NCBI RefSeq assembly: GCF_030247185.1
Contig: NC_080572.1
Location: 90,013,435-90,077,434 of the forward strand
Length of the DNA: 64,000 bases
Source of the DNA: Malaya genurostris
Lineage: Eukaryota > Arthropoda > Insecta > Diptera > Culicidae
Reading direction: 5' to 3'
The notes beneath the pieces are model-generated. The model was not told where the DNA came from, did no database searches, and was given only the letters and a program-made list of their open reading frames with translations. The translations under genes and the position numbers were made by a program. Below are positions 23,500 to 48,913 of the stretch, piece by piece (positions within the stretch are counted from its first letter, which is position 1; the number at the start of each line of letters is the position of its first letter).

Positions 23500-24515
23500 A
23501 TAAGGGTTAGATTCTAGCGGTAAACGAGTTACGATGCGTTACTTTTAAGAAAGTGATATGTGTTACGAAGTGTTATATACGTCGCTCTTTTGTAAGTTAT
23601 AGGTATAACGGAGCCTTACATTTAAGTAAGTTATAAACGTTACGAAGCGTTACATGGGTTACTTTTATGTATGTTATAGACATTACGAAGCGTCACATGT
23701 TTTACTTTTTTATAAATAATAGGCGTTACGAAGCGTTGCATGTGTTACTTTTCTGTAAGTTGAAATCGTTACGAAGCGTTACATGCGTTACTTGTGAATG
23801 GCGTTATTTTTTGTGAATCATAGGCGTTACTAAGCGTAACTTTTTAGAAAATTATAGGCGTTACGAATCGTTACGCAGTGTTACTATTTTGTAAGTTAAA
23901 AGCACTACGAAGCGTTACATACGTTACATGTTTATGAATTATAGGCGTTACGAAACTTTACATGCGTTACTTTTTTGTAAGTTATGTACGTTACGAAGCG
24001 TTACTTTTTCGAAAGTTATAGGCGTTACATGAGTTACTTTTTTGTAAGTTAAAAACGATACGAAGCGTTACATGCTTCACTTTTTCGAGGGTTATAGGCT
24101 TTATGAAGCGTTGTAAGTTATAGGCGTTACGAGGCATTACATGAGTTACTATTTAGTAAGTTATTGGCGTTACGAAGTGTTACATGTCTTACTTTTTTTT
24201 GAGTCATAGGCGTTATGAAGCGTTACCTGCGTTACTTTTTGTGAGTTTTAAATGTTACGAAGCGTTACATGAGTAACTGTTTTATGAGTCATCGGCATTA
24301 CGTTACGCGTTTTATGAATTTCTTTTTCGTAAGTTAACTGCGTTACGAAGTGTTACATGCGTTACTTTTTGTAAGTTATCGACATGCGTTACTTTTTTGT
24401 GTGCTGGCGTTATGAAGAAAAACAAGTGTTACTCTTTTGTAAGCTACAAGCGTTCCATGCGCTACTTTTTGTGAGCTATAGGCGTTACATGCGTTACTTT
24501 TTGAGTTATAGACGT
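23500..24515. repeat. Minisatellite array, ~45-bp GCGTTACGAAGCGTTAC unit
   Basis: About twenty head-to-tail degenerate units, each close to GGCGTTACGAAGCGTTAC-ATGCGTTACTTTTTTGTAAGTTATA. Units vary in length because half-units are lost or gained. Short open frames in it are by-products of periodicity. An isolated related fragment, TTACGAATCGTTACATTTG, lies at about 24916. Confidence 0.95.
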
Positions 24516-25771
24516 TTGCAATACAAGAATTAGAAGAGGGCAAGTTTAAAGTTTCTGCTGAAAACACCAGTGAAAGGCACTCCGCGAATTGGGTACATTA
24601 ATAATCTCCAGTAACATTATTTTTTTAACTAAGGGCCTCTCCCGAAACGAAATTCTACGTACGGGCCTAACGCCGATTATGTGACATAAATACTGAAGCA
24701 TGCTTTTGAGAACTACTCGAATCAATCTGAATAAATTGGTGTGCCTTAAAGCAATTATCTCAATAAAAAGGTAAAACATATTTTAATGAGACTGTCTTGA
24801 CTTTACTACTTTTACTTTTTTGTGTCCTATGACTATGACAGAGAAAGGTATTATCACTCCACTAGGTGGATTAAGAATAGATTTTTAAAACTATTCTTCA
24901 GCACAAAAAAAAAACTTACGAATCGTTACATTTGTTACTCAGAAAATTGCTAATATTAATATCTCTATGGTGTTGAAGAATGAAGTAAAATAACATATAG
25001 TTTTTTTAGCGTTTTATCCTCCGAATAGTGGTTAAAAAAATTGCAGATACTTTCTAAACTAGAAAATCAATCCACATGGATATGAGCAAAGGATAAGTTC
25101 GAATCTCCGCCAGCCAAGAAACTCTCAAAGCGCTCTCCACATGTCCGCAAATAAATTAACGATTGCTTCCGCTAACCAAGGGGCGGCAACAAAAGTCCAG
25201 CATAGTTTATAATCATAATTTATCATTTTCCGTGCGAACAAACTACAGCATGTGAACTAGCCTACATATAAACAGCGGGCTCAGAGCACCGGCTCGGAAG
25301 TTAAACCAGCAGCGGAGTGTTTACCTTCCCTCTGCTAAGCTCACCATGTGAGCGAACATAGGCGGAAGGGTAGTTCGGGGGCTTTAACGCGACGTGATTA
25401 TCCTTTCCACCAAACGGTGCAGCGGTGCATGCGGTTTGTGCTTGTATAGGTCTAGCTACCACCTATTCATGAAAACAAGCTCTAAGTACTACAAAACGAT
25501 AATTTGATGTGACTGCTTGTGGCGGCAGAGACCATACAAACAGGGAAAAAATCTAACCCCTAGAACACTTAGGGGTATCGCAAGATTAATGTCATGTGAT
25601 AAATAGCAATTTCCTGAGAGCTTCTCTGCCGTGGTGCAGCAAGTCCCATAATGATGATCACTTCTCTTTTGACTAGCGGAACTACGAGGAAACCACCTCT
25701 AGAACAAGTGGTTCATCTCATTAATTTTTCTGTTGTTTTAAGTCTGTTTTTTTTTCTCTATCACTTCACAG
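24516..25771. other. Region upstream of the first recognised RING-gene exon
   Basis: Contains a dispersed-repeat tail (CCACTAGGTGGATTAAG at about 24858) and otherwise unassigned DNA. From about 25260 the GC content rises, but I could not recognise an upstream exon or start codon for the RING gene. The 3' boundary is a pyrimidine-rich tract ending CTTCACAG at 25771, a good splice acceptor. Confidence 0.5.
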
Positions 25772-38406
<12,635 letters not shown>

Positions 38407-38830
38407 GATTTTGTCTCCCGATGGGGGTTTAGTTTTGTGAGAAAAGCCTAACTGCCAGAAATCGGCGAATTCAGACGCAAATCGGTAAATTTTTCTCGAA
38501 AAGCACTGGCAAGCACATTTGCAAAGCAAACTAGCTGCCGAGAATCACTATGGAGTAGTGCTCTAACTATAAGAATAATTTTAACTTTTCACACTCCTAT
38601 AGGTTGTATGTTAACATGCTATTACAAAGTAATACTCCACCGCAGCAGTAAGTTTTAGCTATTATTTTCATAGAAAGAGTGCATATTGTAGAACATGAAA
38701 ACGACATATCAAACACATCAACTTCATTCCATGTGTACATAATATATACATATACATACAAACACGCATACTTCCATCGTAAAGATAGTGATTCCAGAAA
38801 AATAATAAACAACAACTAAGAGGCCAATCC
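38407..38830 (+). other. Probable 3' UTR of the RING gene
   Basis: Non-coding, AT-rich sequence between the TAG stop and the AATAAA at 38804, extent inferred only. Confidence 0.4.
38804..38809 (+). terminator. Candidate polyadenylation signal of the RING gene
   Basis: AATAAA, about 400 bp after the TAG stop, is the first canonical signal in a plausible 3' UTR. Actual cleavage site not determinable. Confidence 0.4.
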
Positions 38831-40768
38831 ATACAATAAGTTTGCATTGTTTAATCAACTTACAGTTCAGCAAGCTATGAAAAATCCACTAATCTGGCAA
38901 CGATATGCGCATCAGTTTATTTTACTTTCAAATTTCCATGTCATGTTGGATTTTTATATCAGGTTTCAAAATAATTAATTAATAGACCGTTTTGTTGAAT
39001 CAATTTTGACCATCTATCTAGATGCAGCAGCAACTTCTGGTCCTTGTTAGAGGAAAAACAGTGTAATTTACATACCGATCTCAATCAAATAACCTACAGT
39101 TCAAAGAATTCTGAAAGAAGCGATACAAAACCTCAATGTGTCAGGTCGGGATTATACAGTGGAAGTGGCATAACTTCCTAGGGCTACTGCAACAATATTT
39201 GACGAGTGACCAAGGTAGGATATATGTGGTCGAGCGATTCTTCAATCTTCCGTTTCAAATTCATCGTCTAACTAAGGTATCCGACGACAGTACGCTTCCG
39301 ATATGTGGGGCGATATCTCTAAAATTCCACCAAATCACTAGGAAATTGTGCTTCTTTGTTTTCTTTTACTAGTACAATGACACAATAAAACAAAATACTT
39401 ACTGATGTTGTTCATTATTGTTCATACTAGAAAAACTAATGACTGAACTTTGTCTGAACTCGTACAACGTGTAGCCGTTTAAGACAAGTTGAGGAGGTAT
39501 TGGGAGAGATCCGGGAAGATTGTTGTGGGATTGGGAAAGTTTAGGAGGAATTGCGCGGGATTAAAGAGTTTAGAAAAGACCAGAAAAGAATGTGCGGGAT
39601 TGGGTGAGATGATAACGGATTTGATCAGTTTGTTCATCTGAGCTAGAGTATCTCTCTAGCTGTTAATCGGAACAGAAAAAAAACTACCTGTTCGAACAAT
39701 CATCTATCGGAAATACAACAGGGCTTCCTTGCGAGCCCTATAGTTATTCATAATGCTTATTTTTCCACAAATTCTCTTGAAGTGAATCGATCTAAAATTA
39801 ATTTTTTTTTACACCTAAATCAAATTTTTTCAGATTGTATCGCTACATCTTCAACTCATAGTTTCAATATTAGATTAGATAATTCATTCATTGTAACATC
39901 AATTTTTATTACAACGGCCAACAGGCCACATGTCAACATGCACTTCTGCTGCACTGCCCATACTTGCATACCTAATGCTAAATTATGGTATTATTACATG
40001 AAATATCGGTAATACACCTTTGCTATTCCATTATTATATATTCCAAATTATTGAAATTTACACTGAACGGGACTGATATGCGGGTACTTCACATATGGGA
40101 CAGACATGAGTTGATATTTTTTCACATTTTACTGAACAAACCATCAACTTTTATTGCAATTTCTGAGAGTATATTGAGGATAGTTTGCATTCCTCAAGCT
40201 AACTTAATATTGGCGAAAATCGATATGGGATCGATATGCGAGTATGGGCAGTGCAGATGAACCATAGTATTAATTTTAACATCGGACGAAAGAGAAAACT
40301 TTCGACGAGAAACGAATTTTTCCGAATTCCACTACAAAGTGAACGTCGTTAGGTGGCTTTTCGATTGTTGTCAAAAAAAGAGACAGATGATTCATTTAGT
40401 TATGTTTTGTTCAATGTACGCACCACTACTCAGTTGCATTAAATGCTGTTTCACTGAATATTAGGACCCTATTAAATTGATTGATACAATGTCTGATGAC
40501 AGTGCCGCTGGCTTTCTAGCTTCATTTTTAATTGATTTAATTCTATGGCAATGCTCTTTCCAAATCAAAGTTTTTTTCAAAAGCCTGTGTAAGCTTTATA
40601 TTTACTATACGTTGAAAATAAGAAGCTCACCACTGCCACCTACTTGACTGTTTCCAAACGTTCCACTTCGTTCCGAGACGATAACAAAGTTCTCTTGCGT
40701 ATTACAGAGATTTTCCAACTAAGACAATTGAAACACTTCTCACGCGATTTCCACAAATGCAAAACGTA
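38831..40768. other. No recognised gene
   Basis: Unassigned AT-rich DNA. A purine-rich GGGA-repeated stretch (about 39490-39610, AGGTATTGGGAGAGATCC..GGGATTGGG) is locally periodic but short. Otherwise nothing seen. Confidence 0.45.
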
Positions 40769-40986
40769 TACACGGATATAAACCGGTTCCATTAAACATA
40801 TCTCCTTATTGGATCACGCCTATTACTGATAATTTTATGAGCAAAATTATCCATATCATTTATTGCTCATGATCATTTTGCTCATAGAATCATCAGTAAT
40901 AGGCATGATCCCATAAGAGGCCTTCATGTTTCATGATTTTCATAATTTCTTAATGGTGGTACCGGCAATGGATTTCTTACCGTGTA
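40769..40986. mobile_element. CACGGATA-family MITE, copy 2
   Basis: The left end is TACACGGATATAAACC; the right end reverse-complements to TACACGGTAAGAAATCCATT + GCCGGTACCACCATTAAGAA. A second inverted pair, GATCACGCCTATTACTGAT / ATCAGTAATAGGCATGATC, lies inside. TA flanks both ends, consistent with a Tc1/mariner-type target duplication. Confidence 0.8.
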
Positions 40987-41954
40987 TTCAATCGAAATGA
41001 GTTAAAAATAAACTTGATTGTGATGTGATTGATAATTGATAATATGAAAATCACTCGTTACGCTACTTATTCCAGTTTCATGGTTTTCGATAGTAGTATT
41101 GATAAATTGTTTTGATGTAATTCCAACGTTTGGCAGTATTGCAAGCCTCAGGAAATTTCGACGCCCTCGTATTGATAAATGAACAACTGTAGATGCCTTG
41201 CCAAATCATTAACTTGAGTACAAAATAAAGTGGGTTTAAATTTTTCCTGAAAACTCAATCCAGCAAAACCAGAAGATCTTGGGCAAAGTGAATCTCAGCA
41301 CAAGTGAGCGCAGATCTGTGATTAAAAACTAAAGAAAACAATCTTTCAATGTTTCAACAGATTTCCGAAGAATAACCGCCGACATTTGGATATCATTTAG
41401 CTTGAATGTGATTATCAGTACACCGTATAATCACTTCATTTCAGCAAGGTTTAATGAAAACCACTGACAAATCGTTCTTAGGAATCTAATTACATCAAAA
41501 TAAAAAGCACTCTCATGGTGACGAGAGATCTAGAAAGAGCTAGAAAAATATTATCTTAATCAACAGAGGCATGCAATCTATCCGAAATTCGGATTGACAA
41601 ATATTGTTATTCATCGCTCTAACCCCGGGTCAACGGTTCAAACTATAAAACGCTGATATAACAAGCCAGATATCGTATGTTCAAGTACTGACTTGAAAGG
41701 TTTCTTAGTGTCTGTAGGATCGTAGCACTGACCAGTCATGTACACTTACGAGTCCAGTGCGAAGTCTGTTGAAACGGTTGGTCAAGCTCCGCATAGGAAT
41801 GTAATACTCAAATCTTGATTTACCTTAGCTATTCATCGCTCATTTAAAACATCATTTGTTCTTCGACCATATGATCGAATATACGAATAATCGAGTCAAT
41901 ATTATTTGCCATTTCTTGGATGCACACTCCTAAAATAATATTTTCTCACGGATT
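40987..41954. other. No recognised gene
   Basis: AT-rich unassigned DNA; no supported exon or repeat. Confidence 0.45.
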
Positions 41955-42330
41955 CTTTCATTACATAGTCGTATTCGCATGTCAATTTTCTAATCTGCTT
42001 TCCACGTTAGATATTCATCATATTTAAAACAAAAACTAAAGAAACACAAATCCTTGAACATATATTGCGTTCGAGATCACAATCGTCACTGTTGCTATCG
42101 CATATTGGCTGAGATCGTCACGCAGATGTATGATGCTGGTGTGTACTCCGATAGGCAGCAAAATAGACAAAAACAAAATCGCGAATCAGTGTCGGCGGCA
42201 AAGTAGAAGTAGGGTTCGAGTCCCGTCTCTGCGGTAACATTTTCGCGGTTTTCATTACATAATTGCATTCCCATATCAATTTTCAATCTGTTTTCCCCGT
42301 TAGATACTGATCATATTTGAAACAAATAGT
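41955..42330. repeat. Pair of ~76-bp direct repeats, 295 bp apart
   Basis: 41958-42033 (TTCATTACATAGTCGTATTC..CGTTAGATATTCATCATATTT) recurs at 42253-42327 with about 85% identity by eye. The DNA between them carries GGGTTCGAGTCCCGTCTC, resembling a tRNA B box, but without the rest of a tRNA. Confidence 0.7.
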
Positions 42331-43165
42331 TGTTTTCAATAGAACAGAATCCGGAAAACACCTTCGAAGCCATGGTTGATCTTTTGACGGATTTTTTATC
42401 ATCAAGAAGCAATGATAAACTAACACATGAAATAGTTTAGAATCCATTGTTTTGAAAATGACACAAGTAGCTTCTTTTAAATGCTTGTCGCCTTTTTTCT
42501 GACCAATCGAAATGTCATGAAACATCATATAGATTTGACAATGATAGCGCCAGCTGTGTATCAGTCACACGGCTCACAGTGATGTGTTAATACACTACAA
42601 ACTACAATATTAAAGTATAGGTTTCCTACCCCAATGAACTTCTCGTCGTACAAATCTTTTTCATCCTAAATTTAGAACAATTTCAGCACATTCCTACTTT
42701 CTGAAACTTACGATTACGGGCGACTTTAGAGAACTGAAACTGAATCAAATGTATCCGCAGCAAGCCGTTTTAATTTTATTCATTCTAACAGTGCTACTGT
42801 CAAATTTAAAACTGGTATATGCTGCCATTCTATTTTGTCTACATCGGTGCTTACATTATTAGGGTGATTAGGACATATCGACCTTTCAAAATTTACAAAA
42901 TATAATACTCATTGTTCTGGTATAATTTCGTAAATTGTGTTTTCATCTACAATATCGTATCGATTATTGTGTACATGGAAGTTACAGAGACGCTGCCGGG
43001 GCTCGGTAATCGACTCGGTAAAAACCTTTTTTAATCCATCTCGTGGTGTAATGATGCCTTTCTCATTCTTCTTATATATTTTAGAAACTTAACTAGAAGA
43101 TGCTGTCGAGATTTTTTTTTCAAACTTGAATAAAAATTTTCATTGGTATAAATTACCAATGTATA
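42331..43165. other. No recognised gene; dispersed-repeat 5' end
   Basis: Unassigned except for TTAATCCATCTCGTGGTGTAATGATGCCTTTCTC at about 43033-43066, which abuts a 3' tail and a 5' hairpin motif of the dispersed family. No exon seen. Confidence 0.4.
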
Positions 43166-43169
43166 CCTT

Positions 43170-43550
43170 TTCAATTTGTTAACAGTTATGTGAAGTTAAT
43201 ATAGATTTGAATGTGGCAACTTTGCTCGGTATACAAAATTGAACAAAGCACGCTGTGTGTTTTCTTCTTCCGTACCAGTACGTACCGATGCGTACTGGGT
43301 TTGCATAATTTTGTATTACAGTTTGAGAGTTTTGATGCCCATCGCCCTATCATTTCGGAACCGGTAGTTGGATCTGAATGAAATTGCACAGTATCTTTTG
43401 ACATACGGAGAACTTAAATTTGAATCGTGATTTGTGAAAATCTGGTAAACCAATGATGAAAAATCGAAGTGAGTTCCGTTTTTGAAGCTTTTCTCCACTA
43501 TTACCGGTGCATTCGGAAGCGGAAACCGGGGACTAGTAGTCCCAAAGTAG
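43170..43550 (-). repeat. Dispersed repeat family, reverse copy
   Basis: On the minus strand: CAAAAACGGAACTCACTTCG, AGATTCAAATTTAAGTTCTC, CATTCAGATCCAACTACCGG, TTCCGAAATGATAGGGCGAT, GGGCATCAAAACTCTCAAAC. It is followed by TACGTACTGGTACGGAAGAA, which is also present (inverted) at about 34435-34455. Confidence 0.65.
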
Positions 43551-44344
43551 ATTTATATATCCACTTACTAACAAGGTCTGTTAACTAGATGAATTCACAA
43601 GTAAGTTGTATAAAAATTCGCACCTTGTTTCGCCATCACATTTGAAAAAATACTCTTGAAATTGATTTTTTACTTATTGTGTTGTGATCAATTTTTCGGG
43701 CACTTTTTAAAGAATTTCAAGACCTTTCAGTTGCATCTTGGTTTTTACAAATCGGTTAAGAAATTATGATTAGATATTCAGAAGTGTGAAGAAACGTATT
43801 AGTCTCGTATCGTATTCATATCATCTAGTTATGTCTCTGACATTACCCACCCACTTTTTTCGAAGTACTTAGATCTACGCAGAATTCCGTAGATCTGACG
43901 TTGCCAAACACAGTAGGCGTGTGATACTCATTTATAGTGGCCGTTTGTTGGCCCATTTAAAAACAGATTCATTGAGCAGCTCGAAGAATAACCTCCTATC
44001 CGAGTTTCATCTGGAGTCACAAATTTAAGAGATTTTTGTTACATACCGCTCAAACTCCCTTACTGAAAAAGGTCATATCAAACGAAAAGTACACCTGGAA
44101 AAAATGTGAAAATTTCAAAAATAAAATAATTTTGCTGTGATTAATTGTGATTAATTTTTTAATTGGAAGTGGTCAATTTTTACTTTTTCATAATAAATTT
44201 AATGACTATTTAAAGGTAGTGACTAAATTTTACTATTTCAGATATAGAAATAAGCTATCACACTATTATTAATTACATTTTTCGTTTATAAGAAGGTAAA
44301 AAATATAACTTGAAACAGAGAAAGCTAAGGGAGATTAACCCGCA
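43551..44344. other. No recognised gene
   Basis: AT-rich unassigned sequence. Confidence 0.45.
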
Positions 44345-44576
44345 CGCACGGATACAAATCCATTGTCGCTACCACGATTAAGAAATCATGAATATCATGA
44401 ACCAATACTTCTCACGATACCATGCCTACTACCGATGATTTCGTGAACAAATCCCATGAAAATTTCCATTTTCCTCATAATATCATTAATAATAGGTATG
44501 ATCTCATGAGAAAACACGCTTCATGATTGTCATAATTTCCTAATCGTGGTACCAGCAATGGATTTTTATCCGTGCG
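44345..44576. mobile_element. CACGGATA-family MITE, copy 3
   Basis: The left end is CGCACGGATACAAATCCATT + GTCGCTACCACGATTAAGAA. The right end mirrors it (TAATCGTGGTACCAGCAATG, GATTTTTATCCGTGCG). Internal pairs CATGCCTACTACCGATGAT / ATTAATAATAGGTATGATC match copy 2. This is the best-preserved copy of the three. Confidence 0.85.
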
Positions 44577-44620
44577 AGGTGAAAAAATCCGAACGAGGAC
44601 TGGGAATGAGGTGGTAACCC

Positions 44621-44819
44621 GTAAAATACGTGACTTGATACATTGAAATCGAAACTTAGAAATATTTCCTATGAATTAATGACATAATATTAATAATTGA
44701 TACAAAATATACTAAGCTGTAAGTGTTTAAAACCTGACCACATTTCTACGTGTATTTTTCATTAAGTTTCTGACTTGCACCCCTATAGAGAAAATAAAGA
44801 TGTGTTTCACATCAAAACA
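44621..44819 (+). repeat. ~200-bp dispersed repeat, copy 1
   Basis: From AAAATACGTGACTTGATACA to AAGATGTGTTTCACATCAAAA it is about 90% identical by eye to 56062-56252, in the same orientation. It includes CTGACCACATTTCTACGT and CACCCCTATAGAGAAAATAA. No coding content. Confidence 0.85.
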
Positions 44820-46140
44820 AGCATATTTCGTTTGAGTTCTCGATAACTCGATTTGAATCAACTATTTTTTTTATAGTAAACTAATCGTTTAGTTGTTTTG
44901 AATAACCAGGATTTTTCTTCATACAGAAGACCATTGTTGATCAATTTTCATAAGTGGAATCGGACCAACCTTGAACTAGTTTTACGACAGGATTTTTTAA
45001 AGTTTCCAATCACATCTAATTTTATTAAGTATCATCATAATCTCAATATGAAGGAAGCAGGAAGCTTTAGATCACTCTGTTCAATCATCACCGATCAGCA
45101 CGGAGAAATAGCGTTACGTTTTGTAATGATTGTCGATGTTCAGTTTAACGCCCGTATCGCTGCAGCTGAACGTGGTGAATATTTGTTGAATTTCGTTTTC
45201 ATGGTGGTTTATTGGTACCGTAGTACGGAGTGTCTTCTGTTAGTTTGTCCATGCGTAAATACAAGTCATTGCATTGCACATATTGAATCTTATTCTTTCG
45301 GATTTGGAATTAAATACATCCGCCACTCCTGAACATGTGCTTAGGATTCTCATTTTTCTTATCAACTAAACTAAACACTAAGAGGTGGTCATAACTATTT
45401 GTTCAAAAATACGCATAGATTAACAGTTATAACCCATAAGAAGTTGGTTCAGTCGATTATATTATTAACTAAACTGAAATTCGGACTTGAATTGGTTCAA
45501 ACCACAGTCTTGAAAGTAAGCTTCATGAACAAAATTAGTAACCACAATCAAAAATCTTTTTATTTGTCTACTATAACAATGACTTTCGATCGCGATTTGA
45601 AACATTAGATTTGACCTGTTTGCTGATACAACCGAACAGATTTTTATTTATTTTGCTGTTTTTATTCTGAGGTATTCGACAAAATGACAACAGGGTCAAT
45701 CAACGGAAATGTTTGTTGAATTAAATTCATTACATGCAATTGTTTATTTATTGTTTTTCAAACAAAAAACATAGTTACAAAAAACTCTTGTTGCGGTAAG
45801 ATTCAATTCAAACGAACTGTTCATGACGTCCATAATTGGAGAGCCTACCAAATATTTTTTGCAAGCCTTGACAACACGCTTAGATTTAACTTGACATTTT
45901 CGTACCTTTCTTGTAAAACAAATCAAATGCAGGTACGATTTCAATTTATTTTAATATATTTTAAATTTGAAATCTAAAGCCATTCGTAGCCCACAAAAAT
46001 AGTCAGGCTGCCAGGGCAAATAACAAAAATATCGTTCAATGGCCGGGGCACCGCTTAGCGCAATAATCGAGTACATTCCAATGACATGGACAATGCCGAA
46101 TATTGACAATAATATTGTCTCGTGTAAGGATCAGTTAACG
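44820..46140. other. No supported gene
   Basis: It holds the longest open frame of the unassigned regions (44898-45332, 144 codons), but its composition and lack of conserved motifs do not support a gene. The rest is AT-rich and unassigned. Confidence 0.45.
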
Positions 46141-46144
46141 CATT

Positions 46145-46620
46145 TCGCCTTTCGCATATAGAAAGGCTATGTAATCGCCGTAAAACCATCTTTTGAATCA
46201 AGACCCGGAGTGCCGAGTTTCATATGTCATTCGAAATAGTTCGTCGAGATCGAAAAATGTAGGTGTGACTCTGAAAAAAAAACAATCAAAATCCTTTGAA
46301 CTAGCCATATAATTCTTCTACTAGGCAGATCAGGTTAGTTGATGGCCAAACAAACCGACTTCGGCTTAACTGATTCCCACTTTCCGTTTCCAGAAGTTTC
46401 GGAAAGTCATCAAGATCTTCACAACGGAATTCACTTTTTCCAAGAAATCGATTTTTACAAACTTAAGCTAAAATTATAGATCTTATAATCCAATAGGCTA
46501 CTATTGAATTCCATACGCATCTTACCTCACGTTCCGGAATTACAGGGTGAAGTGTCATTTAGAGTGACGAGGCAAAACACGTAAAAAGTCAATCGTGTTT
46601 TAATTGATATGATATATTAG
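46145..46620 (+). repeat. Dispersed repeat family, copy
   Basis: Begins with the hairpin GCCTTTCGCATATAGAAAGGC. Then AAGACCCGGAGTGCCGAGTT, ATTCGAAATAGTTCGTCGAG, modules TTTCCGTTTCC..AAGT and GTTCCGGAATTACAGGGTGA, ending TCATTTAGAGTGACGAGGCAA. Confidence 0.75.
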
Positions 46621-48913
46621 TTAATGTTAATTCTTGTTTTCATCCAAAGTGCGATGAAAAGTGTTTTGTTTCCCGCAGATCGGTTTTCGGCGGAATTGAT
46701 TCGGAATCGGTTGTTGCAGTGGAATCCGCGTTGATTCGGAATACATACTGAATTTCATATTTCATATTTGAATGAAAGTTTTTCGCTATCTCGGATTCGG
46801 ATTTTTTTTTCGAATTGATAACGTGGGAGAGCATAGTTATTTTCCGACACTGAAAAAAAATCTTGCATAAAAATTCAATTTGCAGAACTTTTCTAAAACT
46901 TATTTCTGTGTATTTTCATTTTATACTTTCAGTAAAAGAAAATACCGTAAAAAAGTTTCAATACATTGTTAAACGAAGTAAGTTTTCCTCGAAGTTGTTC
47001 TTACATTCTCTGTATTGCAATTGTTATTCCACTTATTTTCATTTTATCTTCAGGGCAAAAAAACTTTCCATCCGTCAAATTTTGAACTGGGCGTAATTTT
47101 ACATAAATTTTAGTGTATTAAAACAGATTTTTAGGTTTAGTTTCTTAGATACATGCGCCAAACTTTTACCATACACATCATTTTCTTCGAGAATTTAAAA
47201 GATCTAATCATAGCTTACTGAACGGTAGATAATAATAAAAATCTGACACTCAATTCAAATCAAATTTTGAGAACTCTCGGTTTTTACCCTCATTTGTTGC
47301 AAGTCTCAAAATTGAAATGTTCAACGTATTCATAATACCAGAAACATTATAAAAGGTAGAGAGTTCGCTGTGATACAAATTCGTATAATGAGAGAACACA
47401 AACATAAAGAAATTCACAATAAAATGTTGAAAAAAAACGAAATCTAGAGGTCGTTTGATCGTGTACTATTTTCACAACATAGTTAGACAAGAAACTGTCG
47501 CTGCAACATAATACATTGGTGTATTGTGAGAAGCAAATGAGTGGATCGCGACGATATCAGCAATGTTTCAATCAGGAAAAATAGTTGTAATAGCTTAGCC
47601 ATTGAAGTGTAATTAAATTAACAAACAAAAAAGAATCAATACACAACCCAAAACAAAACATTAACACAACATAGATGCATAGAATATAAGCAAATCAATG
47701 ATGTTACAATTTTTCACACGAAAATCAATTCGAAGCCCTAGCCCTGCATTAGTGTATTGAATAATTCACGTCCCAAGTGAGCAATACTAAATATTATACG
47801 GTCGAACCGTTCTTGAACGTAACCAATTGTCAGGCGATAGAACTACCATGATTTTTTTCCATTTGAACAATACACATGAAAAGATTATAGTTGCCAAAGA
47901 TGTAAAACTCGGGAAATGATTCGTTGTAACAATTTGAGATGTTTTCAACGTGAGATTTGAGTGGTCCTATACAACAAACACTAGTTTTGAAAGTGTACTC
48001 CTTTATCTTCAGGGCAAAACAACTACTTGATGGAAAATATTAGTATTTTTTTTGCCCTGAAGATGAATAAATAAACCTCCGAAACGCTAGACCGAAAAAA
48101 TCATCTTTCGAAACTAGCAAAAACGAAGTGGTCGTATACAATTCTAGTAAAATGATACTCAGTCCAGTGTACAAAAAAATCGCATGTTGATCTGATTTCA
48201 AATTTTTCACCGAACACTGAAACATGTACGCAAATAGTTGTCAATTCACGAAACTAATATTTGAGAATTAAATAAATAAAATCCATTACCTCCCTCCAAG
48301 ATGATAAAATACATAGAACAGAAACCATACTAACAGGCCCCTCCTACCAACAAATAAATGATACCACTAATCTATCCAATAGGAACAAAGATTTTAATCA
48401 GAACCGAATTCACACTCAAATTTAAACAGAAATAGAAACGGAGTGTGACAGCACTCTATTGTCTATTGTTTTAAAATCAATTTACTAAATTTGATTAAAT
48501 TTGTTAGAAATTTAAAAAACGCAAACTATAATGTTCATACTACGACCTAACGATAAGTTAATCATTAAATAGAGACTGGACGGTGTAGCGATAGCGATTG
48601 TTAAATGTTCCATGCGTAAACTGTAGAAACGGTCGGAACGAACCGGAGATGTTGTAAGTTGTTGAAAAATAAAAATTAATGATAGAGTCACCGCTGCAGA
48701 ACATTGTGAAGTAAGTAGAATTTTATTTTGAAACTTTGTTGCCGGACATGCTGGAAATAAATCCGAAGTATTGCGAAAAAAAAATCAATCGTGTTTCTTG
48801 TTTTTTTTTTAGTATAGAAACAACACTTTTCTACGTCCGTTGGGAGTGATGTATGAACGGCTTCAAAAAACATGTTCCTGAGAACCTAACAGGCAAGTGC
48901 AAAAGTTGATTGC
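46621..48913. other. No recognised gene; small inverted repeat at ~48.0 kb
   Basis: AT-rich. An inverted pair, ATCTTCAGGGCAAAA (48006-48020) and TTTTGCCCTGAAGAT (48050-48064), forms a hairpin. The same CTTCAGGGCAAAA word occurs at 47050, so this may be a short foldback family. No exon was recognised. Confidence 0.45.

Noticed and set aside
23500..24515. CRISPR-like array
   Set aside because: Units are degenerate and contiguous without unique spacers, there are no cas genes, and the genome is eukaryotic. It is a minisatellite.
23500..24515. Telomere-type repeat
   Set aside because: The unit is ~45 bp and contains no TTAGG or related telomeric motif.
42205..42232. tRNA gene suggested by GGTTCGAGTCC
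   Set aside because: The T-stem pairs only partly, and no A box, anticodon arm or acceptor stem lies upstream.
44898..45332. 144-codon open frame (plus strand)
   Set aside because: No conserved motif, no splice or promoter support, and its composition is like the surrounding AT-rich DNA. It could be a decayed exon but nothing supports it.
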